Shown here: in pieces, positions 52,096 to 60,373 of the stretch
Layout: the number at the start of each line of letters is the position of its first letter
How positions within the stretch are numbered: the stretch's first letter is position 1
Source: Bacteroidetes oral taxon 274 str. F0058
Lineage (GTDB): Bacteria > Bacteroidota > Bacteroidia > Bacteroidales > Paludibacteraceae
Reading direction: 5' to 3'
Assembly: GCA_000163695.1 (NCBI GenBank)
Contig: GG774889.1
Coordinates: 1,137,941 to 1,201,940, forward strand
DNA length: 64,000 bases
Notes under the pieces: model-generated
What the model was told of the DNA's origin: nothing
What the model saw: only the letters and a program-made list of their open reading frames with translations
Databases searched by the model: none
Made by a program: the position numbers and the translations under genes

Positions 52096-53052
52096 ATGCT
52101 CGAATTCTCCATCGTAATACCCGTATACAATCGTCCCGACGAGGTCGATGAGCTTCTGCAAAGTCTTGTGGGGCAGACCGACAAAGATTTCGAGATCGTC
52201 GTTGTAGAGGACGGTTCTACCGTAAAGTGCGAGGATATATGCCGAAAATATAGCGACAGTCTCGATGTAAAATACTTCTATAAAGAGAATTCGGGTCCAG
52301 GACAGAGTCGTAACTATGGCGCCGAACGTTGCAATGGCAATTATATCGTAATACTCGACTCCGATGTGATTGTACCGCAGGAATATATAGCCACACTTCG
52401 CAGAGAACTGACCCAAGACTACTGCGATACCTTTGGCGGTATAGATACTGCCGACGAGTCTTTTTCGGATATGCAAAAGGCTGTCAATTACGCTATGACA
52501 TCGTTTTTCACCACAGGCGGCATACGCGGCGGCAGTCGGCAGATGGAACGTTTTCACCCCCGTAGTTTCAATCTCGGTATGAGCCGAGAGGTGTTCGAGG
52601 CGGTGGGCGGCTTCTCGGCGATGCGTTACGGTGAAGATATAGACCTCAGTATCAGGATATACAAAGCAGGCTATTCGGTACGCCTGCTACGAAATGTGTT
52701 TGTTTATCACAAACGCCGTACCGATTTGGAAAAGTTTTTCGCTCAGGTACGTCATTCGGGTAATGCCCGTATAATACTCTGGCGGAAACATCCGAACTAT
52801 CCCGGAGCTCTCAAACTCGTTCATCTGTTGCCGTCGGCATTCACTGTCGGTACGCTGCTTTTGGCTTTTGCGGGTTTGTTCAACGCCATACTGTGGCTGC
52901 CGATTCTCGTTTTTTCTTTGGTGGTCTTAGTCGATTCCACTCGAAAAAACAAGAGTGTCAAAATAGGCTGTCTGTCGGTCGTTACGTCGTTCGTACAACT
53001 ATTCGGTTATGGAATAGGTTTTATCGAAGAATATTTCCGACAGAGGCGATAA
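52096..53052 (+). CDS. Membrane-associated family 2 glycosyltransferase
   Basis: 318 residues. GT-A fold at the N-terminus: FSIVIPVYNRPDEV at 4-17, VVEDGST at 36-42 and ILDSDVI with D88/D90. GMSREVFEAVGGFSAMRYGEDIDLSIR (positions ~158-185) is the acceptor-side block with the ED catalytic motif. Two C-terminal membrane helices (~238-290) anchor it. Transfers a sugar during surface-glycan or lipid-linked synthesis; the substrate is unknown. Stands alone. Confidence 0.9.
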   Translation: MLEFSIVIPVYNRPDEVDELLQSLVGQTDKDFEIVVVEDGSTVKCEDICRKYSDSLDVKYFYKENSGPGQSRNYGAERCNGNYIVILDSDVIVPQEYIATLRRELTQDYCDTFGGIDTADESFSDMQKAVNYAMTSFFTTGGIRGGSRQMERFHPRSFNLGMSREVFEAVGGFSAMRYGEDIDLSIRIYKAGYSVRLLRNVFVYHKRRTDLEKFFAQVRHSGNARIILWRKHPNYPGALKLVHLLPSAFTVGTLLLAFAGLFNAILWLPILVFSLVVLVDSTRKNKSVKIGCLSVVTSFVQLFGYGIGFIEEYFRQRR

Positions 53053-53082
53053 CGTGTCGTTTTTTTGCTACTCGTTCTTATA

Positions 53083-53481
53083 TTACTTCTTTATTGGTTT
53101 TGCCTCAGAGACTTTTAGGTTAATCTCTAAGTCGGTTGTTACGTCTAAGTCTCCGACCCAATATATATTGCATTCCCCATTTATTTTGGCAGTATAGGTA
53201 TGCTTCCCTTTTGTAACTCTTGCTTTGAGTATATTTTTCGAATTCTTTACACCCACTTGTTTAGAATCGGGGATATAAGATTCGGTCAATTTCCCTACAT
53301 AACTGTCGTCTACGTATATGGCAACACTATCCACAGAACAGTTGACCAAATAAAAATCGGAATAGAATGTAACCTGTTGGTAATTATGTTTCTCACAAGC
53401 CTGTATAGCGAATGTACTACATATAATCACTATTGCGACAGCAACAAGGATTATTGCCTTTGTAAAAATTTTCTTTTCCAT
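53083..53481 (-). CDS. Small putative lipoprotein, PEGA-like fold
   Basis: 132 residues. Long hydrophobic signal (residues 8-28) ending FAIQAC, a likely lipid-attachment cysteine. The ~100-residue mature part has VDSVAIYVDDSYVGKLTESYIP followed by KARVTKGKHTYTAKINGE, which resembles a PEGA-type beta-sandwich (a surface polysaccharide-associated fold), but this is by eye. Convergent with the glycosyltransferase and divergent from ftsX. Confidence 0.6.
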   Translation of the reverse strand: MEKKIFTKAIILVAVAIVIICSTFAIQACEKHNYQQVTFYSDFYLVNCSVDSVAIYVDDSYVGKLTESYIPDSKQVGVKNSKNILKARVTKGKHTYTAKINGECNIYWVGDLDVTTDLEINLKVSEAKPIKK

Positions 53482-53644
53482 AATTACTTTTTTTAATTAG
53501 CGTGATTAACTTTTTTAAGAACATCGTATTGCAAAATTATAAAATATTTCATAATTTAACTAATGGTTTTTGATAAAAAATGACATAAAAAAATATTACA
53601 TATCCGTGTATCGACAAATAGAGTGTTATTCGAATAAAAAATAG

Positions 53645-53652
53645 TAACTTTG
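53645..53652 (+). promoter_or_regulatory. ftsX operon promoter -7 element
   Basis: TAACTTTG, 30 bases upstream of the ATG at 53683. A TTG overlapping its end (53650) is not a credible start. Confidence 0.65.
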
Positions 53653-53682
53653 CAGGCGATAAATAAAATTGGACTATATTGT

Positions 53683-54561
53683 ATGCCGAAAAATTTGGAG
53701 AAAGCCAGAAGAGATTCGTTTTTTAACCTCTATTTTACATCTACTATAAGTATCGCCGTATCGCTTTTTATGGTAGGGTTAGTGGCTTTTTTGCTGCTTT
53801 GGGGCAATAGTGCAGCTAAGTACACCAAAGAGAATATCGTCATATCGCTTGTGCTAAGCGATAGCACCACAAACGACGATATTCAACGAATAGAGAGTTA
53901 TCTGAAAAATGCCGAATTTGTACTGAAATACAAATATATAAACAAAGAGGAGGCACTTGCGGAATATGTTGCCGATATTGGTGATAATCCGGTGGAATTG
54001 CTTGGATATAACCCTATTAAAGCATCGTTTGAGGTCAATCTGAAAGCCGAATTTATCAATAATGTTTTTCTGAAAAGTCTCGAAAAAAAGTTTTCTAATT
54101 ACACTTTCGTAGAAAATGTTGCATATCAGAAAGTTATGATTGCCGACTTCAATGCCAATATTCAGAAGATTTCGGCAGTGCTGCTACTGTTTTCTATTCT
54201 GTTACTGGCTATCACCGTGATACTTATCAATAATACAATACGTATATCCATCTACTCCAAACGTTTTGTCATCAACACGATGAAACTCGTCGGAGCTAAG
54301 GCGTGGTTTATACGTCGTCCGTTCCTGTTGCGGTTCGTCAAGAACGGGCTGATAGCTTCGTTTCTGGCTTGCTTCGGCTTATTCGGAGTGGGGTATTATA
54401 TACAAAGAATGGATTTCTCGCTGCCGTTGTACGACTATCGTTTCTTTGTGCCGATTATCGTTGTAGTATTTGCCGTAGGCTTCTTGGTAAGCTTCCTTGC
54501 GGCACTTTTCTGTATCAATCGTTACATTCGTATGAAGTCGGGCGACTTGTATTTTATTTGA
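53683..54561 (+). CDS. ftsX: Cell-division ABC transporter permease FtsX
   Basis: 292 residues from the ATG at 53683. FtsX works with the ATPase FtsE to control septal peptidoglycan hydrolases. Four membrane helices: one N-terminal (~22-45), a periplasmic loop to ~165, then three C-terminal helices typical of the FtsX fold, with KLVGAKAWFIRRPFLLR in the conserved cytoplasmic block. ftsE is not adjacent. Heads a five-gene run: ftsX, DUF3098, uppP, pyrE, pyrB with gaps of 35-39 bases. Confidence 0.9.
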   Translation: MPKNLEKARRDSFFNLYFTSTISIAVSLFMVGLVAFLLLWGNSAAKYTKENIVISLVLSDSTTNDDIQRIESYLKNAEFVLKYKYINKEEALAEYVADIGDNPVELLGYNPIKASFEVNLKAEFINNVFLKSLEKKFSNYTFVENVAYQKVMIADFNANIQKISAVLLLFSILLLAITVILINNTIRISIYSKRFVINTMKLVGAKAWFIRRPFLLRFVKNGLIASFLACFGLFGVGYYIQRMDFSLPLYDYRFFVPIIVVVFAVGFLVSFLAALFCINRYIRMKSGDLYFI

Positions 54562-54600
54562 AAAACGAATTATAATTACAAAACACACAAAATACTGTTT

Positions 54601-54810
54601 ATGAACAAAATAAATTATATCCTGATAGCTGTTGCTGTGGCGGTAATAATTATCGGTTTCGTGCTTATGACAGGCTCGCCCTCGACGGCAACCGAATACA
54701 ATCCCGACATATTCTCGTTTCGTAGGATAACACTTGCTCCGATAGTATGTCTTATCGGCTTCCTCCTTGTGATAGTGGGTATTATGTATAAGCCGAAAGA
54801 AAAAGAATAA
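54601..54810 (+). CDS. DUF3098 small membrane protein
   Basis: 69 residues with two membrane helices (~7-24 and ~46-64) separated by a short loop with NPDIFSFRRITLAPIV, the DUF3098 hallmark. Members are found beside ftsX and uppP in Bacteroidota, as here, hinting at an envelope-growth role; no function is proven. 39 bases after ftsX, 37 before uppP. Confidence 0.85.
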   Translation: MNKINYILIAVAVAVIIIGFVLMTGSPSTATEYNPDIFSFRRITLAPIVCLIGFLLVIVGIMYKPKEKE

Positions 54811-54847
54811 TCCGCCTTGGGGCTAAAGCAACACCAACGAGACTATT

Positions 54848-55732
54848 ATGACGTGGTTCGAAGCGATTATAATTGCCATAGTCGAAGGACTGACAGAGTT
54901 CTTGCCCGTATCTTCGACAGGACACATGATTATCACACAGGGGCTGCTCGGAATGCACTCCGACGAGTTTATCAAAGCATTTACCGTAATCATTCAGTTT
55001 GGAGCGATATTGTCGGTCATAGTCCTGTACTTCAAGAGATTCGTGCAGGTTGCCCCGATTAGTGTATTTAGGCTGCCTGCAGACAGTAATTTCGGCACGT
55101 GGCAGAAGTTGCGTTATTTTTTGGGGCAGCTTATCCGTAAGTACGATTTTTACTGGAAACTACTGATTGCCTTCGTCCCCGCAGCCGTCTTGGGATTTCT
55201 GTTTTCGGACGCGATAGACCGCCTGCTCGAACGCGTAGAGGTAGTGGCTGTTATGCTTATCGTTGGCGGTGTGTTTATGATTTTTGTAGATAAAATTTTC
55301 GATAAAACCGACGCAGACCAAACGATAGGCTGGCGTAAGGCTCTCTTTATCGGCTTTTGCCAGTGTGTGGCTATGATACCGGGCGTAAGTCGTTCGATGG
55401 CAACGATTGTAGGCGGTATGTCGCAGAGGTTGACACGCAAGAATGCTGCCGAATTTTCGTTTTTCCTTGCTGTGCCTACTATGTTTGCAGCTTCGGCTTG
55501 GAAGTTTTACAAACTGTTTGCCGACCCCGCCTCACGTCAGTTGCTCGGGCAAAATATCGATACGCTGATAATAGGCAATGTGGTTGCTTTTGTCGTTGCT
55601 ATGCTGGCGATTAAGTTTTTTATCGGCTTTCTTACCAAATACGGCTTCAAGGCGTTCGGTTATTATCGTATAGCAGTAGGTGCCATATTGCTTATATTGC
55701 TTCTGGCAAATGTCAATCTTAGCGTAATCTGA
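54848..55732 (+). CDS. uppP: Undecaprenyl-diphosphatase
   Basis: 294 residues, polytopic (about eight helices). Recycles undecaprenyl diphosphate to the monophosphate carrier for peptidoglycan and glycan export; confers bacitracin tolerance. The two conserved motifs are present: EGLTEFLPVSSTGHM at 13-27 and MIPGVSRSMATIVGG near 177-191. Third gene of the ftsX run. Confidence 0.95.
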   Translation: MTWFEAIIIAIVEGLTEFLPVSSTGHMIITQGLLGMHSDEFIKAFTVIIQFGAILSVIVLYFKRFVQVAPISVFRLPADSNFGTWQKLRYFLGQLIRKYDFYWKLLIAFVPAAVLGFLFSDAIDRLLERVEVVAVMLIVGGVFMIFVDKIFDKTDADQTIGWRKALFIGFCQCVAMIPGVSRSMATIVGGMSQRLTRKNAAEFSFFLAVPTMFAASAWKFYKLFADPASRQLLGQNIDTLIIGNVVAFVVAMLAIKFFIGFLTKYGFKAFGYYRIAVGAILLILLLANVNLSVI

Positions 55733-55767
55733 ATTGTTTTATCAAAGTAGAATATAATCAAAATATT

Positions 55768-56400
55768 ATGGAACAAAAGATAGCGAAGGCACTGTTGGAG
55801 ATAGGAGCGGTTTTTCTCCGTCCCGACGAGCCTTTTACCTGGGCAAGCGGCATAAAAAGCCCTATTTACTGCGACAATCGTCTTATACTTACCGCTCCCG
55901 ATGTACGAGACGAGGTAGAGAAGGCTCTGGCTCAGACGATAAAAACACACTACGCCGATGTAGAGGTGCTTATGGGCACTGCTACGGCAGGCATTGCACA
56001 CGCTGCCATAGCGGCTTCTATAATGGGGTTGCCTATGGGATATGTCAGAGGCGGCTCCAAAGACCACGGCAGACAGAACCGTATCGAAGGACGTCTACAA
56101 GCGGGGCAGAAGGTCGTAGTCGTCGAAGACCTGATATCGACGGCAGGCAGCAGCATAGAGGCGGTAGAGGCGTTGCGTGAGGCAGGAGCCGATGTGCTCG
56201 GTATAGCGAGCATATTTACCTACGGTATGCAACGCGGCATAGACAATCTGGCAAAAGCGGGCATCAAGAACGTCAGCCTGTCGAACTTCGACGTATTGAT
56301 ACGAGTGGCTGCCTCCTGCGGATATATCAAAGACAGCGACGTAGAGCGACTGCTCCGCTTCCGCAACAATCCGAACGACGAGAGTTGGGTGGTACACTGA
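55768..56400 (+). CDS. pyrE: Orotate phosphoribosyltransferase
   Basis: 210 residues. Makes orotidine 5'-phosphate from orotate and PRPP. Motifs: FTWASGIKSPIYCDNR near 22-37, a flexible RGGSKDHGRQNRIEG loop and the PRPP-binding VVVVEDLISTAGSS near 112-125. Lies between uppP and pyrB in the same direction, so pyrimidine synthesis genes appear to ride on the envelope operon. Confidence 0.95.
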   Translation: MEQKIAKALLEIGAVFLRPDEPFTWASGIKSPIYCDNRLILTAPDVRDEVEKALAQTIKTHYADVEVLMGTATAGIAHAAIAASIMGLPMGYVRGGSKDHGRQNRIEGRLQAGQKVVVVEDLISTAGSSIEAVEALREAGADVLGIASIFTYGMQRGIDNLAKAGIKNVSLSNFDVLIRVAASCGYIKDSDVERLLRFRNNPNDESWVVH

Positions 56401-56439
56401 TATTAATAAATAATTTATCAAAAATTTCTCAGTAAAAAG

Positions 56440-57540
56440 ATGTTGAGTAAAATACGTAGTTTGTTGGAGATAACCGACTTTACCGTAGAGGAGATAGACG
56501 AACTCGTAGCCCTCGCTATGGATATTATCGCCAACCCGAAGAAATATGCCGATGTGTGCAAGAGCAAGAAGCTTGCGACACTTTTCTACGAGCCGAGTAC
56601 GCGGACGCGATTGAGCTTTACTGCTGCGATGATGGAGCTCGGCGGTAATGTCTTGGGCTTTTCGGACGCTGCCGCATCGTCGGTAAGCAAAGGTGAGGTG
56701 GTAGCCGATACGGTACGTGTGGTAGAGAATTTTGCCGACATCATAGCTATGCGGCACAACAAAGAGGGAGCACCCTGGGTCGCCTCGCAATACGCCTCGA
56801 TACCGATTATCAACGCCGGCGACGGTGGACACTGCCACCCGACGCAGACACTCGCCGATATGCTCACTATTTATCGACACAAAGGCAGATTTTCCGACCT
56901 TACCGTCGGTTTCTGCGGCGACTTGCTCTACGGACGCACTGTACACTCGCTCACCAAGGCAATGGGGCGTTACAGGGGCATACAGTTCGTGTTCGTATCG
57001 CCCGACGAACTGAGGATACCCGATTACCTGCGTAGAGATATTGACAAAAAAGGTTACCAATATTACGAGACCGACAAACTGGAAGAAGCGATGCCACGTC
57101 TCGATATACTCTATATGACCCGTGTACAGAAAGAGCGTTTCGATAGCGAAGAGCAGTACGATAGGCTCAAAGATAGCTTTATCCTCGATATGCCTAAGCT
57201 ACGACATGCCAAAGACGATATAATAATACTGCATCCGCTCCCCCGTGTCAACGAGATAGCATACGAGGTAGACGCCCACCCCGGTGCTCTGTACTTCGAG
57301 CAGGTACGCAACGGCAAATTCATTCGTATGGCTCTTATCTATACTTTGCTCAAATGGGCTGAGGAGGGTAGACGACCGACTTCGTCGGCAAACCTCGTAG
57401 AAGCCTCCCCCTGCGGCAATCCTCGTTGTATATCGACGGTAGAGAAAGTACCTGCAATATACACCGTACACGCCGACGGCACGAGGCACTGTATCTACTG
57501 CGACGCCTTGGAGGGCTCACAGCCAAGCCATATTCCGTAA
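56440..57540 (+). CDS. pyrB: Aspartate carbamoyltransferase with fused PyrI-like zinc motif
   Basis: 366 residues; ordinary PyrB is ~305-310. Catalyses the first committed pyrimidine step, carbamoyl phosphate plus aspartate. Catalytic features are intact: PSTRTRLSF (52-60), the S80/K84 loop (SSVSKGE), HPTQTLAD (133-140) and HPLPR (265-269). The extra C-terminus has C325-x4-C330 and C351-x2-C354, the spacing of the zinc site in the regulatory chain PyrI (C-x4-C, ~23, C-x2-C). No PyrI gene follows. So the zinc domain appears fused while the nucleotide-binding part of PyrI is missing. Confidence 0.93.
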   Translation: MLSKIRSLLEITDFTVEEIDELVALAMDIIANPKKYADVCKSKKLATLFYEPSTRTRLSFTAAMMELGGNVLGFSDAAASSVSKGEVVADTVRVVENFADIIAMRHNKEGAPWVASQYASIPIINAGDGGHCHPTQTLADMLTIYRHKGRFSDLTVGFCGDLLYGRTVHSLTKAMGRYRGIQFVFVSPDELRIPDYLRRDIDKKGYQYYETDKLEEAMPRLDILYMTRVQKERFDSEEQYDRLKDSFILDMPKLRHAKDDIIILHPLPRVNEIAYEVDAHPGALYFEQVRNGKFIRMALIYTLLKWAEEGRRPTSSANLVEASPCGNPRCISTVEKVPAIYTVHADGTRHCIYCDALEGSQPSHIP

Positions 57541-57567
57541 ATGTCTCTACGATATGGAAAAAAGTAT

Positions 57568-57575
57568 TACCTTTG
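57568..57575 (+). promoter_or_regulatory. Possible guaA upstream promoter -7 element
   Basis: TACCTTTG, 210 bases upstream of guaA; a second candidate at 57653-57660 is closer. Confidence 0.4.
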
Positions 57576-57652
57576 CGGCGAATTTCGTCATAAACGAGGT
57601 TTTGAATAAATACGTTTCTGTCTCGGTTTTGTGGCAATATTTCGGAGTTCTG

Positions 57653-57660
57653 TATATTTG
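57653..57660 (+). promoter_or_regulatory. guaA promoter -7 element
   Basis: TATATTTG, 125 bases upstream of the ATG at 57785; the long leader is AT-rich and no known riboswitch was recognised. Confidence 0.45.
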
Positions 57661-57784
57661 TGAGAAAATTGCAGAGAGAGGGCGATAAATAAAAAATAAA
57701 ATAATAAAAAACAACTTTAAGTAAGGGTAGAGATTGTTCTTTTACCCATTAATTTATAATATAAAAGTAATAAACTTACAAGAA

Positions 57785-59320
57785 ATGCGATACGACAAAA
57801 TACTTGTTCTCGACTTTGGCAGCCAATACAATCAGCTAATAGCTCGCAGGATACGCGAGATGGGTGTCTTTTCCGAACTTTTGCCCCATACCATTACGGC
57901 AGACGAAATATCGAAGATGGACGACGTCAGAGGGATAGTCTTTTCGGGAGGTCCGAAGAGCGTTTACGAAAAAGATGCCTTTACATGCGACCCAAAACTA
58001 TTCGACCTCGGCATACCAATCCTCGGCATTTGCTACGGTATGCAGCTTACGTCGAAGCACTTCGGTGGTACCATAGGCAGAGGGGCTACCAAAGAGTACG
58101 GTAAGATGGGGATAAATATTGTAGACCGTTGTATGCTGTTCGACCGTCTACCCGAGCACCAAGACGTATTTATGAGCCACGGCGATTCTGTTACCGAACT
58201 GCCCGTCGGATTCAGACTCGTTGCCAAGAGCGACAACGGCATAGTAGCCTCGGTATGCGACGAAGATAGACGTATATACTGCGTGCAGTTCCATCCGGAG
58301 GTAAGGCATTCGGTTTACGGCAACGATATAATCAGAAATTTCGTATTCAAGATATGTCATGCCCAAAACAATTGGACGATGGGCAATTATATAGATATGC
58401 AGGTCGAAGAGATACGCCGTACGGTGGGCGACCGCAAGGTGCTTTGCGGTCTTAGCGGAGGAGTAGACTCCACTGTTGTGGCCGTATTGCTGCAAAAAGC
58501 CATTGGACAGCAACTCACCTGTATGTTTATCGACCATGGATTGCTGCGTAAGGACGAAGGTGAGCAGGTAATGCAGACCTGTGGCGACTTGTTTGGCATC
58601 AATGTGGTGAAAATCGACGCCAAGCAGAGATTCCTCGGTAAACTTGAGGGAGTAGCCGACCCCGAGAAAAAACGTAAAATCATCGGCGGAGAGTTTGTCT
58701 ACTGTTTCGACGAGGAGTCGAAGAAACTCGGAGAGTTCGACTTCTTGGCACAAGGCACGCTATACAGCGATGTCGTCGAAAGCGGCACCAATACGGCACA
58801 GACTATTAAGACGCATCACAACGTAGGCGGGCTACCCAAAGATATGAAATTTAAGCTGATAGAGCCGCTCCGCAAGCTATTCAAAGACGAGGTGCGTGCT
58901 CTGGGAGAAGCCCTCGGTATCCCTCATGATATAGTGTGGCGGCAACCATTCCCCGGACCGGGGCTTGCCATCCGTATCATCGGCACAATCACCGACGAAC
59001 GCCTCGAGATAGTACGCAATAGCGACGCAATACTTCGCCATGAGATAGTAAAAGCAGGCTTAGACAAAGATATATGGCAATATTTCACGGTGCTTACCAA
59101 TATACAGAGCGTCGGCGTGATGGGCGACGAGCGAACATACGATTACGCCATTGCCATCAGAGCGGTTACCTCGATAGACGGTATGACTGCCGAATGGGCA
59201 CGAATACCTTATGACGTACTCGAGACGGTGAGCCGCAGGGTAGTAAACGAAGTCAAAGGCGTCAATCGTGTCATATACGATATTACCTCTAAGCCACCCG
59301 CAACGATAGAGTGGGAATAA
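57785..59320 (+). CDS. guaA: GMP synthase (glutamine-hydrolysing)
   Basis: 511 residues from the ATG at 57785. Converts XMP to GMP with ATP and glutamine. N-terminal class I glutaminase (LGICYGMQ nucleophile ~84, QFHPEVRHS), ATP-pyrophosphatase domain with the P-loop LSGGVDSTVVA near 224-234, and the C-terminal dimerisation domain ending RVIYDITSKPPATIEWE. An in-frame ATG at 57734 exists, but the family start aligns with MRYDKILVLDFGSQ. Between pyrB and miaA. Confidence 0.98.
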   Translation: MRYDKILVLDFGSQYNQLIARRIREMGVFSELLPHTITADEISKMDDVRGIVFSGGPKSVYEKDAFTCDPKLFDLGIPILGICYGMQLTSKHFGGTIGRGATKEYGKMGINIVDRCMLFDRLPEHQDVFMSHGDSVTELPVGFRLVAKSDNGIVASVCDEDRRIYCVQFHPEVRHSVYGNDIIRNFVFKICHAQNNWTMGNYIDMQVEEIRRTVGDRKVLCGLSGGVDSTVVAVLLQKAIGQQLTCMFIDHGLLRKDEGEQVMQTCGDLFGINVVKIDAKQRFLGKLEGVADPEKKRKIIGGEFVYCFDEESKKLGEFDFLAQGTLYSDVVESGTNTAQTIKTHHNVGGLPKDMKFKLIEPLRKLFKDEVRALGEALGIPHDIVWRQPFPGPGLAIRIIGTITDERLEIVRNSDAILRHEIVKAGLDKDIWQYFTVLTNIQSVGVMGDERTYDYAIAIRAVTSIDGMTAEWARIPYDVLETVSRRVVNEVKGVNRVIYDITSKPPATIEWE

Positions 59321-59447
59321 AATGCTTTCTTTTAGGGTGTTGGGCATTGGAATTACAACCGTTTCGTACGAAGCCGATTATAACTTTTATTTTTATTCGT
59401 TTCAACGATTAAAACAGTTAAACGATTAAAATTATACAAATAGCCTT

Positions 59448-60344
59448 ATGAACACTCTTTTCGTGATACTCGGACCTACGGGTGTCGGCAAGACCGACCT
59501 CAGCATAGAGGTTGCCCGTATGCTCGGCACGTCCGTCATATCGTGCGATTCGAGGCAGATTTACCGCGAACTGAGTATAGGCGTAGCCTCGCCTTCGCCC
59601 GAACAGCTCGCTGCGGTAAAACATTATTTCATAGCTACACGTTCGGTAGATGAACACTACAGTGCGGGGCAGTACGAACTCGACGCCTTACCCATAATAG
59701 AGAGTGAGATAGCCGCCAACGGATGTGCCGTGATGGTAGGCGGGTCGATGCTGTATATCGATGCCGTATGTCGTGGAATAGACGATATACCGACCATCGA
59801 CGAGGAACTGCGTCGGAGTGTCAGACGTATATACGACGAACAGGGCATAGAAGAGGTACGTCGGAGGCTGCGTCTGCTCGACCCACAACACTACGCCGAA
59901 GTCGATTTGCGTAACGTCAAACGTATGTTACACGCCTTGGAGGTTTGTTACCAGACGGGGCAACCTTTCTCAAAACTGCGTACGGGCGGCATCAAACGGA
60001 GAAGTTTCGAGATAGTAAAGATAGGGCTCGATTGTCCGCGTGAGGTATTGTACGACAATATCGACCGTCGTGTGCTGAAGATGATACAGCAGGGGCTCGA
60101 GCAAGAGGTTCGTTCGGTCAACGACAAACGACACCTGAACGCTCTGAATACTGTCGGATACAAAGAGATGTTTGCATACCTCGACGGCGAGTACGATTTA
60201 GACCGAGCTATCGAACTGATACAGCGAAACACTCGACATTACGCCAAGAAACAGCTGTCGTGGTTCAAACGCTACGGTGACGTACAATGGTTCTCGCCAT
60301 ACGACAGGCAAAGAATATTAGATATGTTAAGTATCAGGCATTAA
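59448..60344 (+). CDS. miaA: tRNA dimethylallyltransferase
   Basis: 298 residues. Adds an isopentenyl group to A37 of tRNAs reading UNN codons. P-loop GPTGVGKT at 9-16, SCDSRQIYREL near 34-44, GGSMLYIDAVCRGIDDIP near 97-114 and the C-terminal RHYAKKQLSWFKRY motif are all present. Length is normal. 127 bases after guaA; convergent with the leucine-rich-repeat genes. Confidence 0.97.
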   Translation: MNTLFVILGPTGVGKTDLSIEVARMLGTSVISCDSRQIYRELSIGVASPSPEQLAAVKHYFIATRSVDEHYSAGQYELDALPIIESEIAANGCAVMVGGSMLYIDAVCRGIDDIPTIDEELRRSVRRIYDEQGIEEVRRRLRLLDPQHYAEVDLRNVKRMLHALEVCYQTGQPFSKLRTGGIKRRSFEIVKIGLDCPREVLYDNIDRRVLKMIQQGLEQEVRSVNDKRHLNALNTVGYKEMFAYLDGEYDLDRAIELIQRNTRHYAKKQLSWFKRYGDVQWFSPYDRQRILDMLSIRH

Positions 60345-60373
60345 TGTGTCGTTTTGGTATTTCCGATAGACTG

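Noticed and set aside
56095..57060. A 321-codon open frame antisense to pyrE/pyrB
   Set aside because: Same reason: it overlaps two certain genes and has no recognisable content.
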